In this document: positions 1-12,772 of the stretch, one piece after another | Layout of the letters: each line of letters starts with the position of its first letter | Numbering within the stretch: the stretch's first letter is position 1 | Assembly: GCA_964017065.1 (NCBI GenBank) | Contig: OZ024787.1 | Location: 8,045,899 to 8,109,898 of the forward strand | Length of the DNA: 64,000 nt | Direction: 5' to 3' | Source of the DNA: Haliclona indistincta | Taxonomy: Eukaryota > Porifera > Demospongiae > Haplosclerida > Chalinidae | The notes under the pieces: model-generated | The model's input: the letters and a program-made list of their open reading frames with translations, nothing else | Database searches by the model: none | What the model was told of the DNA's origin: nothing | Translations under genes and position numbers: made by a program

Positions 1-51
1 CATGTGAGTGTGTGTGTGTGTGTGAGTGTGCATGTGAGTGCATGTGAGTGC

Positions 52-110
<59 letters not shown>

Positions 111-180
111 GTGTGTGTGTGTGTGAGAGTGAGTGAGTGTACGTGTGTGTGAGTGTGTGTGTGTGTGTGTGCGTGAATGT
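1..180. repeat. (GT)n microsatellite
   Basis: Nearly pure GT/GTGA repeat. It lies directly past the splice donor of the exon ending at 183, so it sits inside an intron of the tomosyn-like gene. Confidence 0.95.
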
Positions 181-182
181 AC

Positions 183-677
183 CGTAGAATTTCCTAATGA
201 CTGGTGGGTTCTGAGGCTCGTCTGCGGTCCAGATGCACACGAGACCATCTCTGTGTGTCGTAGCAAACTGCTTGCCGTCAAGATGCCAGCACATTGAACA
301 CAGGTCACCACACTCCTACAATAGTATCCAAACATGAACAAGAGTATACAAAGAATTTACTACAATATCCGAATGTAAACAAAAATTCGCTACATATTCT
401 GATTCTCAAAAAAGATTTTCACTACATGTATAAACAAAATTTTTAAGATCTACTTAATTTACTGAAGTATACTAGAATATCCAGAAACTTGCCTTGACTG
501 GACCAAAGATGCAGTTGGGTTTCCAAGTCATAGAGTCCCATATCTCCAGATAGTTGTGTTCATAACCGATCAGCAACTGAGACAGACAAGACAATGAGTG
601 GGTGAGTCAGTGATTCAACAAACTACATCTGTACTACTACTACTATGTATAACTAAAACGACAGCCACAACTGAGTC

Positions 678-712
<35 letters not shown>

Positions 713-1393
713 TGGTGGGTGCAGTGGGTGATCATGCACAACTACATGCACACTAAAGCAATAAAAAGCATATTCACGACAGCAATAATAATATTGATGC
801 ACAGTTATTGAGGATTGACTAATCAGAGTGCATGCACAATAGTTGATGTTGTACCTGTTTGGGCATGGCGGGATTGATCTCTAGGCAGCGCACTTCACCT
901 GGTACATCTTTACCCTTGTAGCCAAGACTGGGAAGAAAGGTGGAAAATGAGTAAGAGAGTGCATGAGTGATTGAGGAAGAGAGAGAGAGGGCAAGTGTGT
1001 GCGAGTGAACAAGAAAGTGAAGAGAGAATGAATGAGCGAGCAAGCGAGTGAGTTAGTGAGTGATTGAGACAGAGTTAGTGAGTGATAGAGTGAATGAGTG
1101 GGTGAGTGATAGAGTGCATGAGTGGGTGAGTGATTGAGTGAATGAGTGGGTGAGTGAGTGAATGTATGAGTGAGTGAGTGAGTGATACTTGTGAAGTGTC
1201 ATTATAGTCCATAGACACATTATCATGATGACAGTGTAAACAAACACCACAGTATCGTAAATTATCAATTCATTATCAATCGATTATAGTGCTATTAGCG
1301 CCACTGAGCCTTTGGAGATCAATAGCGAGAAACTAATGACCCTCACGACCACACACCACATAGTGAATACCAGGAGAGAGAGATTGAGGGAGG

Positions 1394-1455
<62 letters not shown>

Positions 1456-2466
1456 CAGAGAGAGAGAGAGAGGGAGAGAGGAGAGAGACAGGTAGAGCGA
1501 GTGAGTCAATGAGTGAGTCAGTAAGAGAATCAAGTGAGTTCGTGACCAATTTTGCAAGCTCATCAGTGAGTGAGTGTGTGCTGGTGAGTGTTTCAATCAT
1601 GTACATGTATCCCTGTGTTGCGTCAGGTACTCAGGTTATAGAATAAACAAATCGTAGACAAACAACATGTGGGAAATAAACAAAATATTGAGATTGTCAA
1701 AGAAAAACACAAGTGAGAAAAGGCACAGAGAGAGTATAGACTTACTAAGCTCTTGCTCTGGACCAGGAGAGCACCTCTGGGGACATCCCATCGAACTCGG
1801 TGTCTATAGGATAGGTTATTCCTCCCAGGGTGCCTACAAACAGGCAATCACAGTACGGAGGAAGACAGCACACTGTGATGGTCTTTGCTCTGAGTAGAGG
1901 AAACAACTGTTATTACAGAACACATGTTGGTATACGAGATTATAACAAAAAATCCNNNNNNNNNNNNNNNNNNNNNNNNNNNNNNNNNNNNNNNNNNNNN
2001 NNNNNNNNNNNNNNNNNNNNNNNNNNNNNNNNNNNNNNNNNNNNNNNNNNNNNNNNNNNNNNNNNNNNNNNNNNNNNNNNNNNNNNNNNNNNNNNNNNNN
2101 NNNNNNNNNNNNNNNNNNNNNNNNNNNNNNNNNNNNNNNNNNNNNNNNNNNNNNNGGGGTGTGTGCGTCAGGTGAGTGAGATTGATGGATGGGTGAGTGG
2201 GGAGGTATGGATGGATTGGGATGTTACATACTTCTTGAGCAAAAGGTAAAACTTGAGTACTTTGTTGAAATTAGGATGAAGAGCAGCTATTCTACGCCTG
2301 GACGACCATACCTAAACACAGACAGACACATCAAAGGTGGGATCGTGATAAGCAGTGATCTGTGAGGTGGCTAACATTTTCAGTTCTCCTGAGTTCGTTC
2401 CAAAGAATATCACATGTCTATAAGGGTCATAGGTCATGCAGGAGGGGCCGAGAGGGAAGCCATGAG

Positions 2467-2476
<10 letters not shown>
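183..2476 (-). CDS. Tomosyn/Lgl-family WD40 protein, N-terminal part (continues beyond left edge)
   Basis: Six exons are visible: 2476-2377, 2311-2232, 1889-1746, 927-855, 576-493 and 315-183. Translated in order they match the first beta-propeller of the tomosyn (STXBP5)/lethal giant larvae family: HGFPLGPSCMTYDP...FFGTNSGELK, then YGRPGVE, then CLPPY..LFVGTLGG, LLIGYEHNYLEIWD, and SMCWHLDGKQFATTHRDG. The GRPGVE signature favours tomosyn, a SNARE-binding regulator of vesicle fusion. The donor after 493 is GC (AG|GCAAGT), a GC-AG intron. In exon 2 the frame is broken: after GRPGVE an in-frame TAG follows (about 2289-2287), while the next frame reads IAALHPNFNKVLKFYLL, as the family would. One missing A would explain this. 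An exon may be hidden in the N gap. The start is uncertain: ATG at 2476 is the only option seen because no acceptor AG precedes it in the GA tract. Confidence 0.75.
681..711. repeat. (CAGA)n microsatellite
   Basis: A run of CAGA units in an intron of the tomosyn-like gene. Confidence 0.9.
1376..1500. repeat. (GA)n microsatellite
   Basis: GA-rich simple repeat inside a tomosyn intron. Open frames across it are compositional and are not annotated. Confidence 0.95.
1956..2155. other. Assembly gap (200 N)
   Basis: Exactly 200 N, the conventional size for a gap of unknown length. It lies between tomosyn exons 2 and 3, so part of that gene's coding sequence may be missing here. Confidence 0.99.
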
Positions 2477-2750
<274 letters not shown>

Positions 2751-4540
2751 TGAGACATCATCAGGTTAATAAGCACAAATTGCACTGTGTGATATCATAA
2801 TATTGACATGAGGTGCATTGTAGTGAAGTAATTGTGCGTGATTGAGCAAGCCCCTCATCTTAACAACCTATGTCCTGTAATATAAGCCCAAGACAAGATT
2901 TATTAAAAGTCTAAAGCAAAAGGAAGTATGATCTGCTCGATCAGTAAGTGAAGCATAATGTAACTATGTAACCTCTAGCATGCTTGATTGCTTACATGTG
3001 AAGATATAATATTTTCCTACAAAGAGCTTACAAGCAAAGCAAGAGTCACAATGGTCAGCAACCATTACATGCAGTACAAAGCCTTAGACTACCTCCGTTT
3101 TTGTAAAATCTAATGCATTACAATGGAACCCCTCTAAACCAGACACCCTTGAATGGTGTCCTGGTTTCAAGAGGTTTTAAAATACAAAGTCTTGGTTTGG
3201 GATCACATGCAGTATCTATGGTTTCCTTGGTTATAAAGAGAGGAGTTTCACTGTATTCTGGGTCATTGTACACTATAGACCAAGTTGCAAGAAGCTCCTG
3301 ACTGGAATGTAATCTCAGTCACATAGTATAGACTACTACTACTATGCTATTCTCATTACTGACCTGTTCCAGGCCCATTATTTGCACAGCTCAGCCAATA
3401 ACACTTGACTGGCTACCACAAATCAAACAGCATCAGGTCAATGATAGGCCCCAGTTGAGTACTGTACAAACATGTTATCACAGCTAATAAGATTACAGTC
3501 TCTACCCAAAGCCAGCCAATCAGATTCATGGAATTACTATAAGGCGGAGCAGCTGTTAAAACACAAACAGAGAGAGGAATGAAAAATTCCTACAATCCCG
3601 AAAGAGCAACCAATTTCTACAAAAACATGCACCCTAGACAAACATGCTAAACTACATGTAACATGTTTACAGCTAAAACACGCTAAGTACAAGAATTGGC
3701 TCTCACTGATCTTCATGTAACATCAGTGTATCGTAACTATAGCAGCAAGTGAGCATGCTTGTGTGTAATATAAAGACAAGTGATCTCATTGGAGTGGTGA
3801 AGGGCAGTGGTTAGTGACCATGGTAACACACAGTCACCACAGCTGATGACAAACAATGAGCTCAAAATAAGCTGTGTCAATTGAGAAAAAGAAGCAGTTT
3901 TCAAAATAAAACTGACAGATAAGATGTGCTGGACAACTATCCACAAACTGAGCAAATTTACTACAACAAGAAAGCCAAGCTGTTCTCACACACACTGGCT
4001 TCCAAATCTTGGCTATGAGTTGTGGTTATGTAACAAAAAACATATTTAGATGAGGAGGAAATTCATATTGCATACTTGTGAGAAGTAACCCTTTAATAGA
4101 GTCCACAGAAGAGCACGATACAAAGGGAGGCAATCCATGTGTGCTTAACTAGTGATTTCAGCCAAAGTTTGTGAGTATTCAGTTTTCACTACAAGGTATA
4201 ACTAGATATCTACTACCTCTCTCTACCTGGCAACATACCACTTGGCACACATACACATGTTTACAGCTCAGCAACAGGCACGACTGACATGCTCAAGGTC
4301 AGAATGCTCATAGCACAAGCAAGGTCTTACACAAACTGAGGTTGTGTGCTTTTGAGAACTAGTATTGTGTGTTTTGTGAATTCCTACTACAGCTTAGGCA
4401 CTGTGGTACAATCAGTTAATCACACAGCTGTTGTTGAACAAGGGCGAGGTAGGGAAGTGGGAGGCAGGCTCACTGTTTCTAGATAAAACTTGTCTCTCAG
4501 GTCCATCGCAGATCCTTGCAAGCTTGAAGCGCGGGAGCTG
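2751..4540. other. Non-coding stretch, nothing recognised
   Basis: AT-rich sequence without a plausible exon. It may hold the first intron and upstream region of the tomosyn-like gene. A block near 3115-3300 has the look of a dispersed repeat, but no terminal repeat could be placed. Confidence 0.5.
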
Positions 4541-4813
4541 TCATCGCGGTGCCTGCCACCGCCTCCTCCCCACCGCTTCCAAAACTTCCACATGGCTGTA
4601 GTTCACTCCAATTTTCTCCCGCTCAGCTTGGTTGAAGCTAATCCGTAAAATTAATGGTCGTCCTTGCAGGTCACCCAGCGTCACAGAAATTGCCCTTGTC
4701 TCTGATCTTCTCTCGGCTAGACGGGGCGCTGGGGCGATATCGGATTCCACGTTGGCAATAGCTGCACTGGACAAAGTGCTCACAGGATGATGGGAAGTGC
4801 CTGGTGACCACAA
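4541..4813 (-). CDS. Unassigned 90-codon ORF, GC-rich
   Basis: An open frame starting MWSPGTSHHPVSTLSS in a locally GC- and CpG-rich patch between the SENP gene and the tomosyn-like gene. It contains LILRISFNQAEREKIGV, which looks protein-like, but I do not recognise a family. It could be a first exon of the tomosyn-like gene on the same strand (a GTGGGG donor lies near its end), or chance. Confidence 0.2.
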   Translation of the reverse strand: MWSPGTSHHPVSTLSSAAIANVESDIAPAPRLAERRSETRAISVTLGDLQGRPLILRISFNQAEREKIGVNYSHVEVLEAVGRRRWQAPR

Positions 4814-4958
4814 GCTATGAATAACAGCTCGCTATCAGCTCAGGGGCAAAGTCCGTTCACGTTATAAACACCCGTTCAAGATTCCGTCAACCTCCGTATA
4901 CTAACTTTACGCGCCAAATTCAATTCAAATTTTGGTGTAAAAATTTAATATAATTTTA

Positions 4959-7900
4959 TTACTGCTGTTGTAATTCGTGTAAAATTTTTCTGCGTGAATC
5001 CGGCATGTCTTGCTGACTGAATGGAACAGAGCGTGTTGACAAAGCTCCTTTAGTGCACAGCCATCGAGCATACTGCAAAAAATAAGGAATTTTAACATTG
5101 AAGAGAATGCGATGAAAACGATCACATACCTCACAAATAAAAACTCCACAATCACAACTATTCAACTGCCTCGGAATCTTCTGCATGACACAAGTCAAAA
5201 CAAACTTGCAGCAGAACATTTCTTACTTCAACATAGATTCTTCTCCATTTCCGTGCCTTCATAATTCTCTTCTCCTTTCTGGCTATCTTCCACAGTAGCA
5301 GCAATATTTTCTGATTTAGGAGTGACAGATAATGGATGCATTGCTCAAACGACTCATACTTTCAAGCAAGTCTTGTTTTTGCGTGCTAGTGAATCATAGT
5401 ATTCAATGCGCTATAGAAAATGAGACACGGAAACATAGCAAGCCTAAAAACAAGATTATTGCATAGTAATTTTAGTGATTTACAAAAAATTATATAGTTG
5501 AATTTATTATACTATACCATGCCTGTGTTGTTTTTAAAATAAGTATACACAACAAAGTGACACAGAGGTAATTTACTTTCATTACAAGTCAGCCAAATGG
5601 AACTACCACTCCAGTATACTAGCTGTATACTGCACAGCTGTGCACTTGTTTAAATAAATAAAGAAATGCAGAAAGTTTAGAGTCAGGTTGTAACTTGTAA
5701 CAGAAATGAAAAGGTGAATTCAGCACCTGTTTCTTGATGTGAACAGCCACCAGACACCAGTGAGCGCCTAAGTGGACAGGAATGATGAGCTGTGATAATT
5801 TGAATACTTTGACCTGTAACAGTATGATAGTGAAGCATGAGAACAGCATAACGATATAATGTGTTGTATTAATAACACCTTTCGCAGCCAAGTCTTAATC
5901 CCTTGGTAGCCGGTTTGCTTATACTTGCTATAAAAGAATGTATTTGTAATATGAACCCGCTGTTGATAGAGAGAGAGAAATTATCCACTACAGTATCCTA
6001 TAGTTGAAGACTCTACAATACTCACATCTCCAGCAGATTTCATCAAGAGTCGCATAAAAGCATTTATGACCTGAAAGTGAAACTGAGAATGAGACCAAAA
6101 TCTAAAAGTACTGCAAGGTCACTATTTTTTTGGAACAAAATAATTTTAACTGGACCTAAATTTTGCAATTTGAACTGTGCATAATACAATTTTTTTTGGA
6201 ATGTAATAATCGCCTTACTTGCAAAATTTATAGCAAAAAGATAACAGGTCCACAGTAGTGTATAATACGACTGACCTGATCGTTGAGCCACTTCTGAGGA
6301 GCAAGTGTGGAGAGGTCACCTCTCGTGAGGGTTATTCCACAGCAGTTGGTGACAGGAGCCAACGAAGGAGCAACAGAAGGAGGAGGAGAGGTCGACATAC
6401 CATATTTACGAACATTTCGTACATACTGCCTGACATCACGTTTCCTACACAGATAATTCTTGTAATTATTTTTATTTCAAATTCGTAGTGTTTGCTTACT
6501 TTTTCATGACTGCCTCACCAAACACACGTCTGAGGTGACGCAATGCTCTACGAGTGCTCCATTTCAGACGATAGTTCTGTGACATTTCCACTATACACAC
6601 AAAACAAGCATAAATAGGGCTGTGTGATATTGGAGAAGGTATGTGATACTATCTTGCTAAAAATATCAGGATAAGACTAAATATTCAGTCTGTGCATAAA
6701 ATAGCAAAGTACATTTGGAGAGTTTAGACAGAGCATCATTACGTAAACAGAAACTAACCATGTGCAATACCACAAGGTGTAATTATAGTAACATGGTACA
6801 TTTTATTACTACGAAATATCATACAGCCCTAAGCACTTATTCCTATCTTATTTATAATGTACCAGATCTGCAAAACAGCAACTTTCTAACAACAGTATAT
6901 AATGCTAGTACAAGCCATGAGCACAAGAAAGAGACTAATGGAGAACATGGATAGTGAATGTTACCTTTCAGTACAGAGATGATCTGTTCTACTCTGATGT
7001 CGCTTTCTCCCTCTACCGCCACTATCATGACATCATCATCGCTGTCATTATCCAGTACCACTCCCTCATCACACTCTGAGGAGGAGAACAACACACCATC
7101 GAGAGCCTGGCACACGAAGAGAAGCAGACAATAATCTTCACTCTCTAAGAATCTGCTCAGCAATACTATTGAACGTACTAGGTACATTAACCCTGTAGTA
7201 ACTGACCAAGTGTAGTTACACATTATTTTACAACCACTTGTAAACGAAAATTTACTATGACACAGGAGTTTGGTGTGCAGCGTGCAATGCAGTTAGACTT
7301 TGGAGTACTATCATTGTATAACCATAGCCTTCCATGAAAGCACTCCGTCAGGCTCATCAATCACAGACGTCCATATTGGAGGCAAGGGCATTAGAAAGAA
7401 ACAGCCACAGTACTCAACAGACAACTCGCATGAATTTCAAGACCTCTTTCGAATAATATGAATCAAAGAACCAAGCTGTTGTAGTGCTTTGACCAAAACG
7501 CAATTAATCGATTAACTGACCGGTTATTTTTTTAGAATACGGTGATTGAAGTCAATTTTAGAATATCGGACTAGTTAATAATTACACCATCGATCTGCAC
7601 ATGTTCGCTAACTTGCTTGTGATGGAAGCCAGCACTGAAGACTCTATCACTACTCTTTCAAAGAATACCTCAGTGGTATGGAAACATTTTGGATACAGAA
7701 AAAGCCACAAAGATAAGAAAATGTTCTGTATAAACTGTGTGAGGAACCTGTGGCTGATGCAGACAGTACTACCAAACTGAAAAACCATCTGTTTACATGG
7801 CACAATGCAAAGATCCTAGCAATGTAGACAACTAGTATTTCTTCACTACAACTTACCACAACCTCATTTAGACTATCAGCAAGTTAAGTGTGTGTTATGT

Positions 7901-8981
7901 AACAATTATTTTATGAAATCCAATTAATCACCAATTATTTGACTTCAATTAATCAGTGTTGGTTTTGAGACCAATCTCACAGCACTAGCTGCTGCTGGTG
8001 TGAGCTGTCTTGTGGTGGCTTTCAAGCTAGCCAATAAATGTCCATGTTTTTTAATGACACACACAACAGACAGATGAACCTGAACAGGAACACTTAACCC
8101 TCACACGCTAGCATACAGGGTAACAAAGCTTTAGCAAGAGTGATTAAATATTAAATGATAGTGTGCTTTGTGCTTACCGCTGGCTTCTCCTTTGTACAAG
8201 ACTGGATGCTGGTATTACAATTGTCTGAGAAATGAAGAATGCTATCAGCTCTATAACAGTACTGGGAAGACCTACTATAAGATAGAACGTCAGGTCCTTC
8301 CATTTTCTCCTCCTCATCAGTTGCGACTAGGTCGATAATATCATTGTTAATGACAGGAGTCGTACCGCATACTACACTGTTATCACGGTTAATGTTGTCC
8401 TCGAGACACACCAGCGAGCTGCATTGGGAAGAGGTGGGAGAAATGGGGATGACTGATCCAGGAGAGATGAGAGGGACAGTGAAGATTGGGAGACTTGAGG
8501 AGAGAGAGGAAGTGGAGATCAAGGGACATGGTCTTGGAGAGACAGTAGAGATTGGAGAATGTGATTTTGGAGAGAGAGTGGGAACTAAAGAGCATTGATT
8601 TGGAGAGAGAGGAGAATCAGTTGCTGCTGTAAAATCCACAAAGAGAACGTTTCCACAGTGAGTAACTTCGGAGATGGTGGCTGACGGTTGGACTAGCTGG
8701 GAGGGGATAGTGAGTGATACTCCAGCCCATAAACTAGCTCTGGGGATACTGTACAGTAATGGTGACCCTCTATAGTGTACGAAAATAAAGAAAAGTTTAA
8801 AAATTTGAACTTTCATACCCGTGAACAATGGTGGGATCGTGCGCGACTAATCGCTTGAGTACGTTGCCGACACTCTCGCCATCAGAATACGGTACCTGTG
8901 GACGAGAAGAAGAAATTATGAAGGGCTTACGTTCTGTCGACTCACATTGAAGAGCTTTGAAGCTGAGAAGATGGTCAACAT
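4959..8981 (-). CDS. Sentrin/SUMO-specific protease (Ulp1/SENP, C48), complete
   Basis: Thirteen exons join without a frame break: 8981-8946, 8895-8819, 8769-8178, 7106-6965, 6590-6500, 6444-6276, 6070-6026, 5959-5879, 5813-5727, 5410-5360, 5310-5227, 5180-5130 and 5072-4959, giving 1620 nt and 539 residues. The N-terminal half is Ser/Pro-rich and acidic (a typical SENP leader). The catalytic domain begins at GITLTRGDLSTLAPQKWLND, followed by VINAFMRLL. The expected triad is visible: His in PVHLGAHWCLVAV, Asp in IEYYDSLARK, and Cys in NSCDCGVFIC, with the oxyanion Gln in IPRQLN. The C-terminus ends QQDMPDSRRKILHELQQQ, like SENP1/2. The protein should process SUMO precursors and remove SUMO from conjugates, probably in the nucleus. 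Its start lies 151 bp from the divergent POT transporter. Intron 3 carries a hAT fragment. Confidence 0.9.
7482..7986 (+). mobile_element. Degenerate hAT element with BED-finger remnant
   Basis: It is flanked by AGCTGTTG and AGCTGCTG (8-bp target duplication with one mismatch) and has terminal inverted repeats starting TAGTGCT. The plus strand reads SVVWKHFGYRKSHKDKK, then, after a frameshift, YKLCEEPVADADSTTKLKNH. This is a broken BED zinc finger of a hAT transposase. It is inserted in intron 3 of the SENP gene. Confidence 0.7.
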
Positions 8982-9132
8982 GCCTGCTGCTGCGCTACAC
9001 GTGGATTAGTCACGTGGGCGTGGCTTGTAATTTGTAAACCTCATAGAGGGGGAGTGGCTATTTAGCCGCAGCGCATCAGCAAGCGAAGCAGCAGAAGACA
9101 ATCAGCTTGCGAGCTAGATCTTGTACCATCAA
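8982..9132. promoter_or_regulatory. Divergent promoter (SENP / POT-1) with two CACGTG boxes
   Basis: The 151 bp between the two start codons hold CACGTG at 8998-9003 and 9011-9016. The second reads GTCACGTGGG, close to the CLEAR/E-box site bound by MiT/TFE and Myc-type bHLH factors. Sharing by both genes is inferred from the head-to-head arrangement. Confidence 0.5.
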
Positions 9133-11440
9133 ATGGAGGATACAATGATTCACGATTCCGACTATCTAGACGAAGAAGAAGAAGAATCGAAGGATCATCC
9201 TGATCGCCACGTGTCGGAAATTTTTGTCAGTTCAACCTACGGCGCCATCAACAACGACGACAACCCAAAGCAAGAACGAACAGGTCCAATTTTACGCAAG
9301 TCGCCGACCACTACTCAGTTGATCAAGACGCGTTTTGAGCGTTTCTTCAGTCGCATAGCCCACTGTCGCTATGACAAACGCAGACTGCCTACCAACAAGC
9401 AAGTAGTCGTACTCCTCTTCCTTTGCTGTTTCGAGCGTGCAGCTTACTACGCAGCGACTGCCATTCCTATCGCGGGTCTTGTTCAGTCATCTTCAGTACA
9501 GTTTAGCGTCAATTTAGTTGTACAAAACGTGTTTCCACAACTCTTATTTCCTGTCGCTGGTTGGGTCGGTGACGTTTATCTGGGTCGTTTCAGAGCAATT
9601 CAGCTAGGCATGTTACTAATCGCTCTTAGCTGTTCCGGCTTGCTGGTGGAGAGTACAGTGTCATATATGGTTTATCCTGCCTGTTTAGACAGAGCAATTC
9701 TTTATCATGGTGCCGGCACTGATTCAGACTGTACTCATCCTATTTATACAGTCTTTGTTGTGTTCACATTCTTTCTTCTTTATACTGGCTCTTCTCTCTT
9801 TCATGCTAACTTGATCCCCTATGGAGCCGACTTGATAACTTACTATCGATCCTCAAACGACATCAGCTCCTACTTTTATTGGTACTACTGGGTGAGAAAT
9901 GTTGGAGGACTTATGATTTGTTGTCTCTCTGCCTTTTGTTTGTTTGGATTTGGCAGCAATATCATATCTGTTTTTAGCAATTTATTCGGATGCATCTGCA
10001 TTAGTATTGCACTTGTAATCTGCTTCTCGACTAAACATTGGTTTGTTGATGAAAATACTTACACTAACCCGTACAAGAAGTCTTTCCAGATCATCAGCTA
10101 TGCATTACGAGCAAAGCGACCCAGAGCAAGGGCTGCATTTGGAATCGGTCACGATCCTCCTCCTCGTCTTGATCTAGCTAAGAGAAGGCATGGCGGAAAA
10201 TTTACAAATGAGGAAGTGGAGGATGTCAAGACTGTAGGAAGACTCCTGCTGTTGATTCTGTGCTTCGGAAGTATCAATACAGTACGCATCGCGGTCAGTA
10301 ATACATAATAGTTATGCCTGTGCGTTATACCACTATACACTGTATTATACTGATGCACACACACATGCACACACACACACACACACACACACAGGAATGC
10401 ATAGAGAATCACCCAATTAAGTGATATTATTATCATTAATTTTGTAGGCTGGAGAAGCCAATGATTTCCAGTTGGGAAGAATTGCTTCAGTCCGCATGTT
10501 CTCAAGCATTGGTGGTTACTACATGCAATGTTCTCCAACTCACTCCTACTCATGGGCAGTGGGATCGCTACTCATACTGCTCATCATTCCTCTTCTTGAT
10601 CAAGTCGTTTTCCCAATTCTTGGAGAATTTACACCTTCGATGCTGCGTCGAATGGGCATTGGATTTTGTGCTGTGATGCTCTGCTGCAGTATACAGCTGG
10701 GCATTGAGCATGCTGCTGCTACAATGCGCAACTTACCTGAAAATATGACAAATATAACTTGTGAAAAGAATCTGCAAGGTGTTTTAACTGGTTATCATTT
10801 TCTTCTTATAGCATATGTTCCATTTTTCTTGACATCCTTGGCAGAAATTAGCAGCATTGTACCAGGTAAAATAATGCAGACACTGCTTTTAAAAGCCTGT
10901 AGGTGTACAGTAGAAAGCTTAAAAATTGATTGGGAATGGCCATTGTGGCATGGCATAGGGCAAGGCAGGGCAGGAATTAATTCTACGAAATGAATGAATG
11001 TTTTTGTAAAGTTTCATGTACTTGTGGTTCTTGTAGAACCAAGCTGAGATTTGACTTGTATTCTCTCAATTTTTCTTGTACATATAGGTCTATGTTTCGT
11101 GTATGCACAGTCTCCCTCCAGTACTCGAGGTATGATGACTGGCCTCTTCTTTGCCATTGCTGGTGTGTTCAGCTTGATAGGGGCCAGTGGCTCAACAGCT
11201 GTTGATAAATTTTTGAAACCGCTTTACAACATCAGTCAGACCTGTTTATTCTGGTACTATCTGACTATTTTGTGCTTATCACTGGCTGGATTAGTGGTGT
11301 ATACAGTGGCTGCTCGCATGTACAAGAACCGTCACAGAGGAGAACTAGAGACCAGTGAACCGTACTACTTTAGACCAAGATTTCTCAACATTTGGGGAAA
11401 CCGACGAGGTCAAAAATTCAGAGATTTACAGAGAAGATAA
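9133..11440 (+). CDS. POT/PTR2 (SLC15-like) transporter, copy 1
   Basis: Three exons, 9133-10293, 10448-10865 and 11088-11440, give 1932 nt and 643 residues. Start: ATG at 9133 (MEDTMIHDSDYL). The fold is the 12-TM major facilitator type. PTR2 family marks are GWVGDVYLGRFRAIQLG, NLIPYGADLITYY, GEFTPSMLRRMGIGF and GLCFVYAQSPSSTRGMM. TM1 reads CCFERAAYYA, so the family motif ExxER has lost its first Glu (Cys here). The family couples di/tripeptide or histidine uptake to protons; lysosomal SLC15A4-like placement is possible but unproven. The long cytosolic loop (KRPRARAAFGIGHDPPPR) and C-terminal tail are almost identical at DNA level to copy 2. The gene ends 204 bp before the convergent Ig gene. 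Confidence 0.88.
10353..10394. repeat. (CA)n microsatellite
   Basis: CA repeat in intron 1 of POT copy 1. Confidence 0.9.
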
Positions 11441-11644
11441 CAATTGAGCATCACTGATTATAATCATTTAAAGAACACATGGAATGTTTATACACATGCA
11501 ATTAACTCTGGCTGTATTATTAGGCGTGACATTGCATAAACTGAAAAGGACATTAGCTATACATTGTAGTATAAGTCACACACATGTTCTACCATGTGAT
11601 ATTCAACAGAACATGAGTTGATATTTTCTGCTAGGCATGCAATA

Positions 11645-12772
11645 CTACACATTTGACGCTCTTGATTTTCTGGATCTGTATAGTAGTACGACTGTCAGAG
11701 CCATCACGATCCATACCATCACCATAATGATCGTCATCATTATAATAACTGTCGCAACGTAAACAGCAGTCGCAACACAGCCTTCATCACCTAGACAAAA
11801 AAATTATGTGTAAAATGTTGTAGAAGAAAACACATTGTCGTCTCATTATAGTTCAAACTGCACTGCTCATGTCCTTTAGGCTAGTTCCATTACAGTTTTA
11901 CTAATGACTAAGTCATTGCAAACTATAGCTCCATAGACAGCTGAATACATGCATGCAGACAGGCAGGCTGCTGCTGTATACGCTCCTGATAGTAGACACA
12001 AATGCACTATACATGTTCCTCACCTGTTGCTTGAGTTGAGCTAGTAGTAGGATCACTTGATGTAGCCAAGTCTCTAGAACAATTAGCTATTCAAGAGAAA
12101 GAAAAATCTCACTTATACATGTAGTACGATACCCCAAAAATTAATTAATTATGAATGACTAGCAGAAATTCCAGTGGTTTCAGTGTCATTATATCTCTCT
12201 TTTATCCTAAGGGCAGGAATTGATTGCCTTCCAACACCTGGAATTATCGTTCTGACCCATCTTGTTAACTTTGTGGGTCCCAGGTTTCTGCAATTATTGT
12301 GCATTCGTCAATGAATGGTTTTTCCCTTCTACTACGCCATGTCTAGCTACAACTTCGCAAATTGCATGACTGGACAATAGTGTCACTACTCACATAGTAC
12401 AGTTAAGGTGAGACTCGCAATCACGGTTGAAGATGGTGGTGCTACACAGGTAAAGACCGCTCCATTGTCACTTCTTGTCACATTTGGAAAAGTGAAAGAA
12501 GTTAACAATGGTGTCAGTGTTGAAGTATCGACAATGACCAGTCCTGCAATGCCATCAACAAGAACAGACATAGCTCCATATGCATCTTCACTGGATCTAG
12601 TGCAGTTAGCCATAAAGTCACTTCCCTCTGCAACTGGGTTCATTACTGGTGTGAGTGACTGACCTAAAGAAATTCCATTATTTGTAATCACTTCCGTCGT
12701 TTAATACTTGATTCATTTACTTGTACATGATGCTAACACCGCAGCAAATACAAACGTGCCAATGGACTTCAT
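11645..12772 (-). CDS. Small type I membrane protein with one Ig domain
   Basis: Four exons, 12772-12721, 12663-12394, 12086-12024 and 11790-11645, sum to 531 nt (176 residues), all joined in phase 1. Order: signal peptide MKSIGTFVFAAVLASCTS; one Ig-like domain of about 90 residues with Cys in FMANCTRSS and in DNGAVFTCVA plus N-glycosylation sites; a Ser/Thr-rich stalk (SSDPTTSSTQAT); and a Met/Val/Ile-rich TM helix followed by a very short basic tail RSRKSRASNV. The protein should sit at the cell surface as a recognition or co-receptor molecule with almost no cytoplasmic part. It has a paralogous Ig exon at 32530-32267 and a paralogous signal peptide at 22898. No exact orthologue is recognised. 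Confidence 0.82.

Noticed and set aside
3113..3301. 62-codon plus-strand ORF
   Set aside because: No family, no splice context; the sequence resembles a dispersed repeat.
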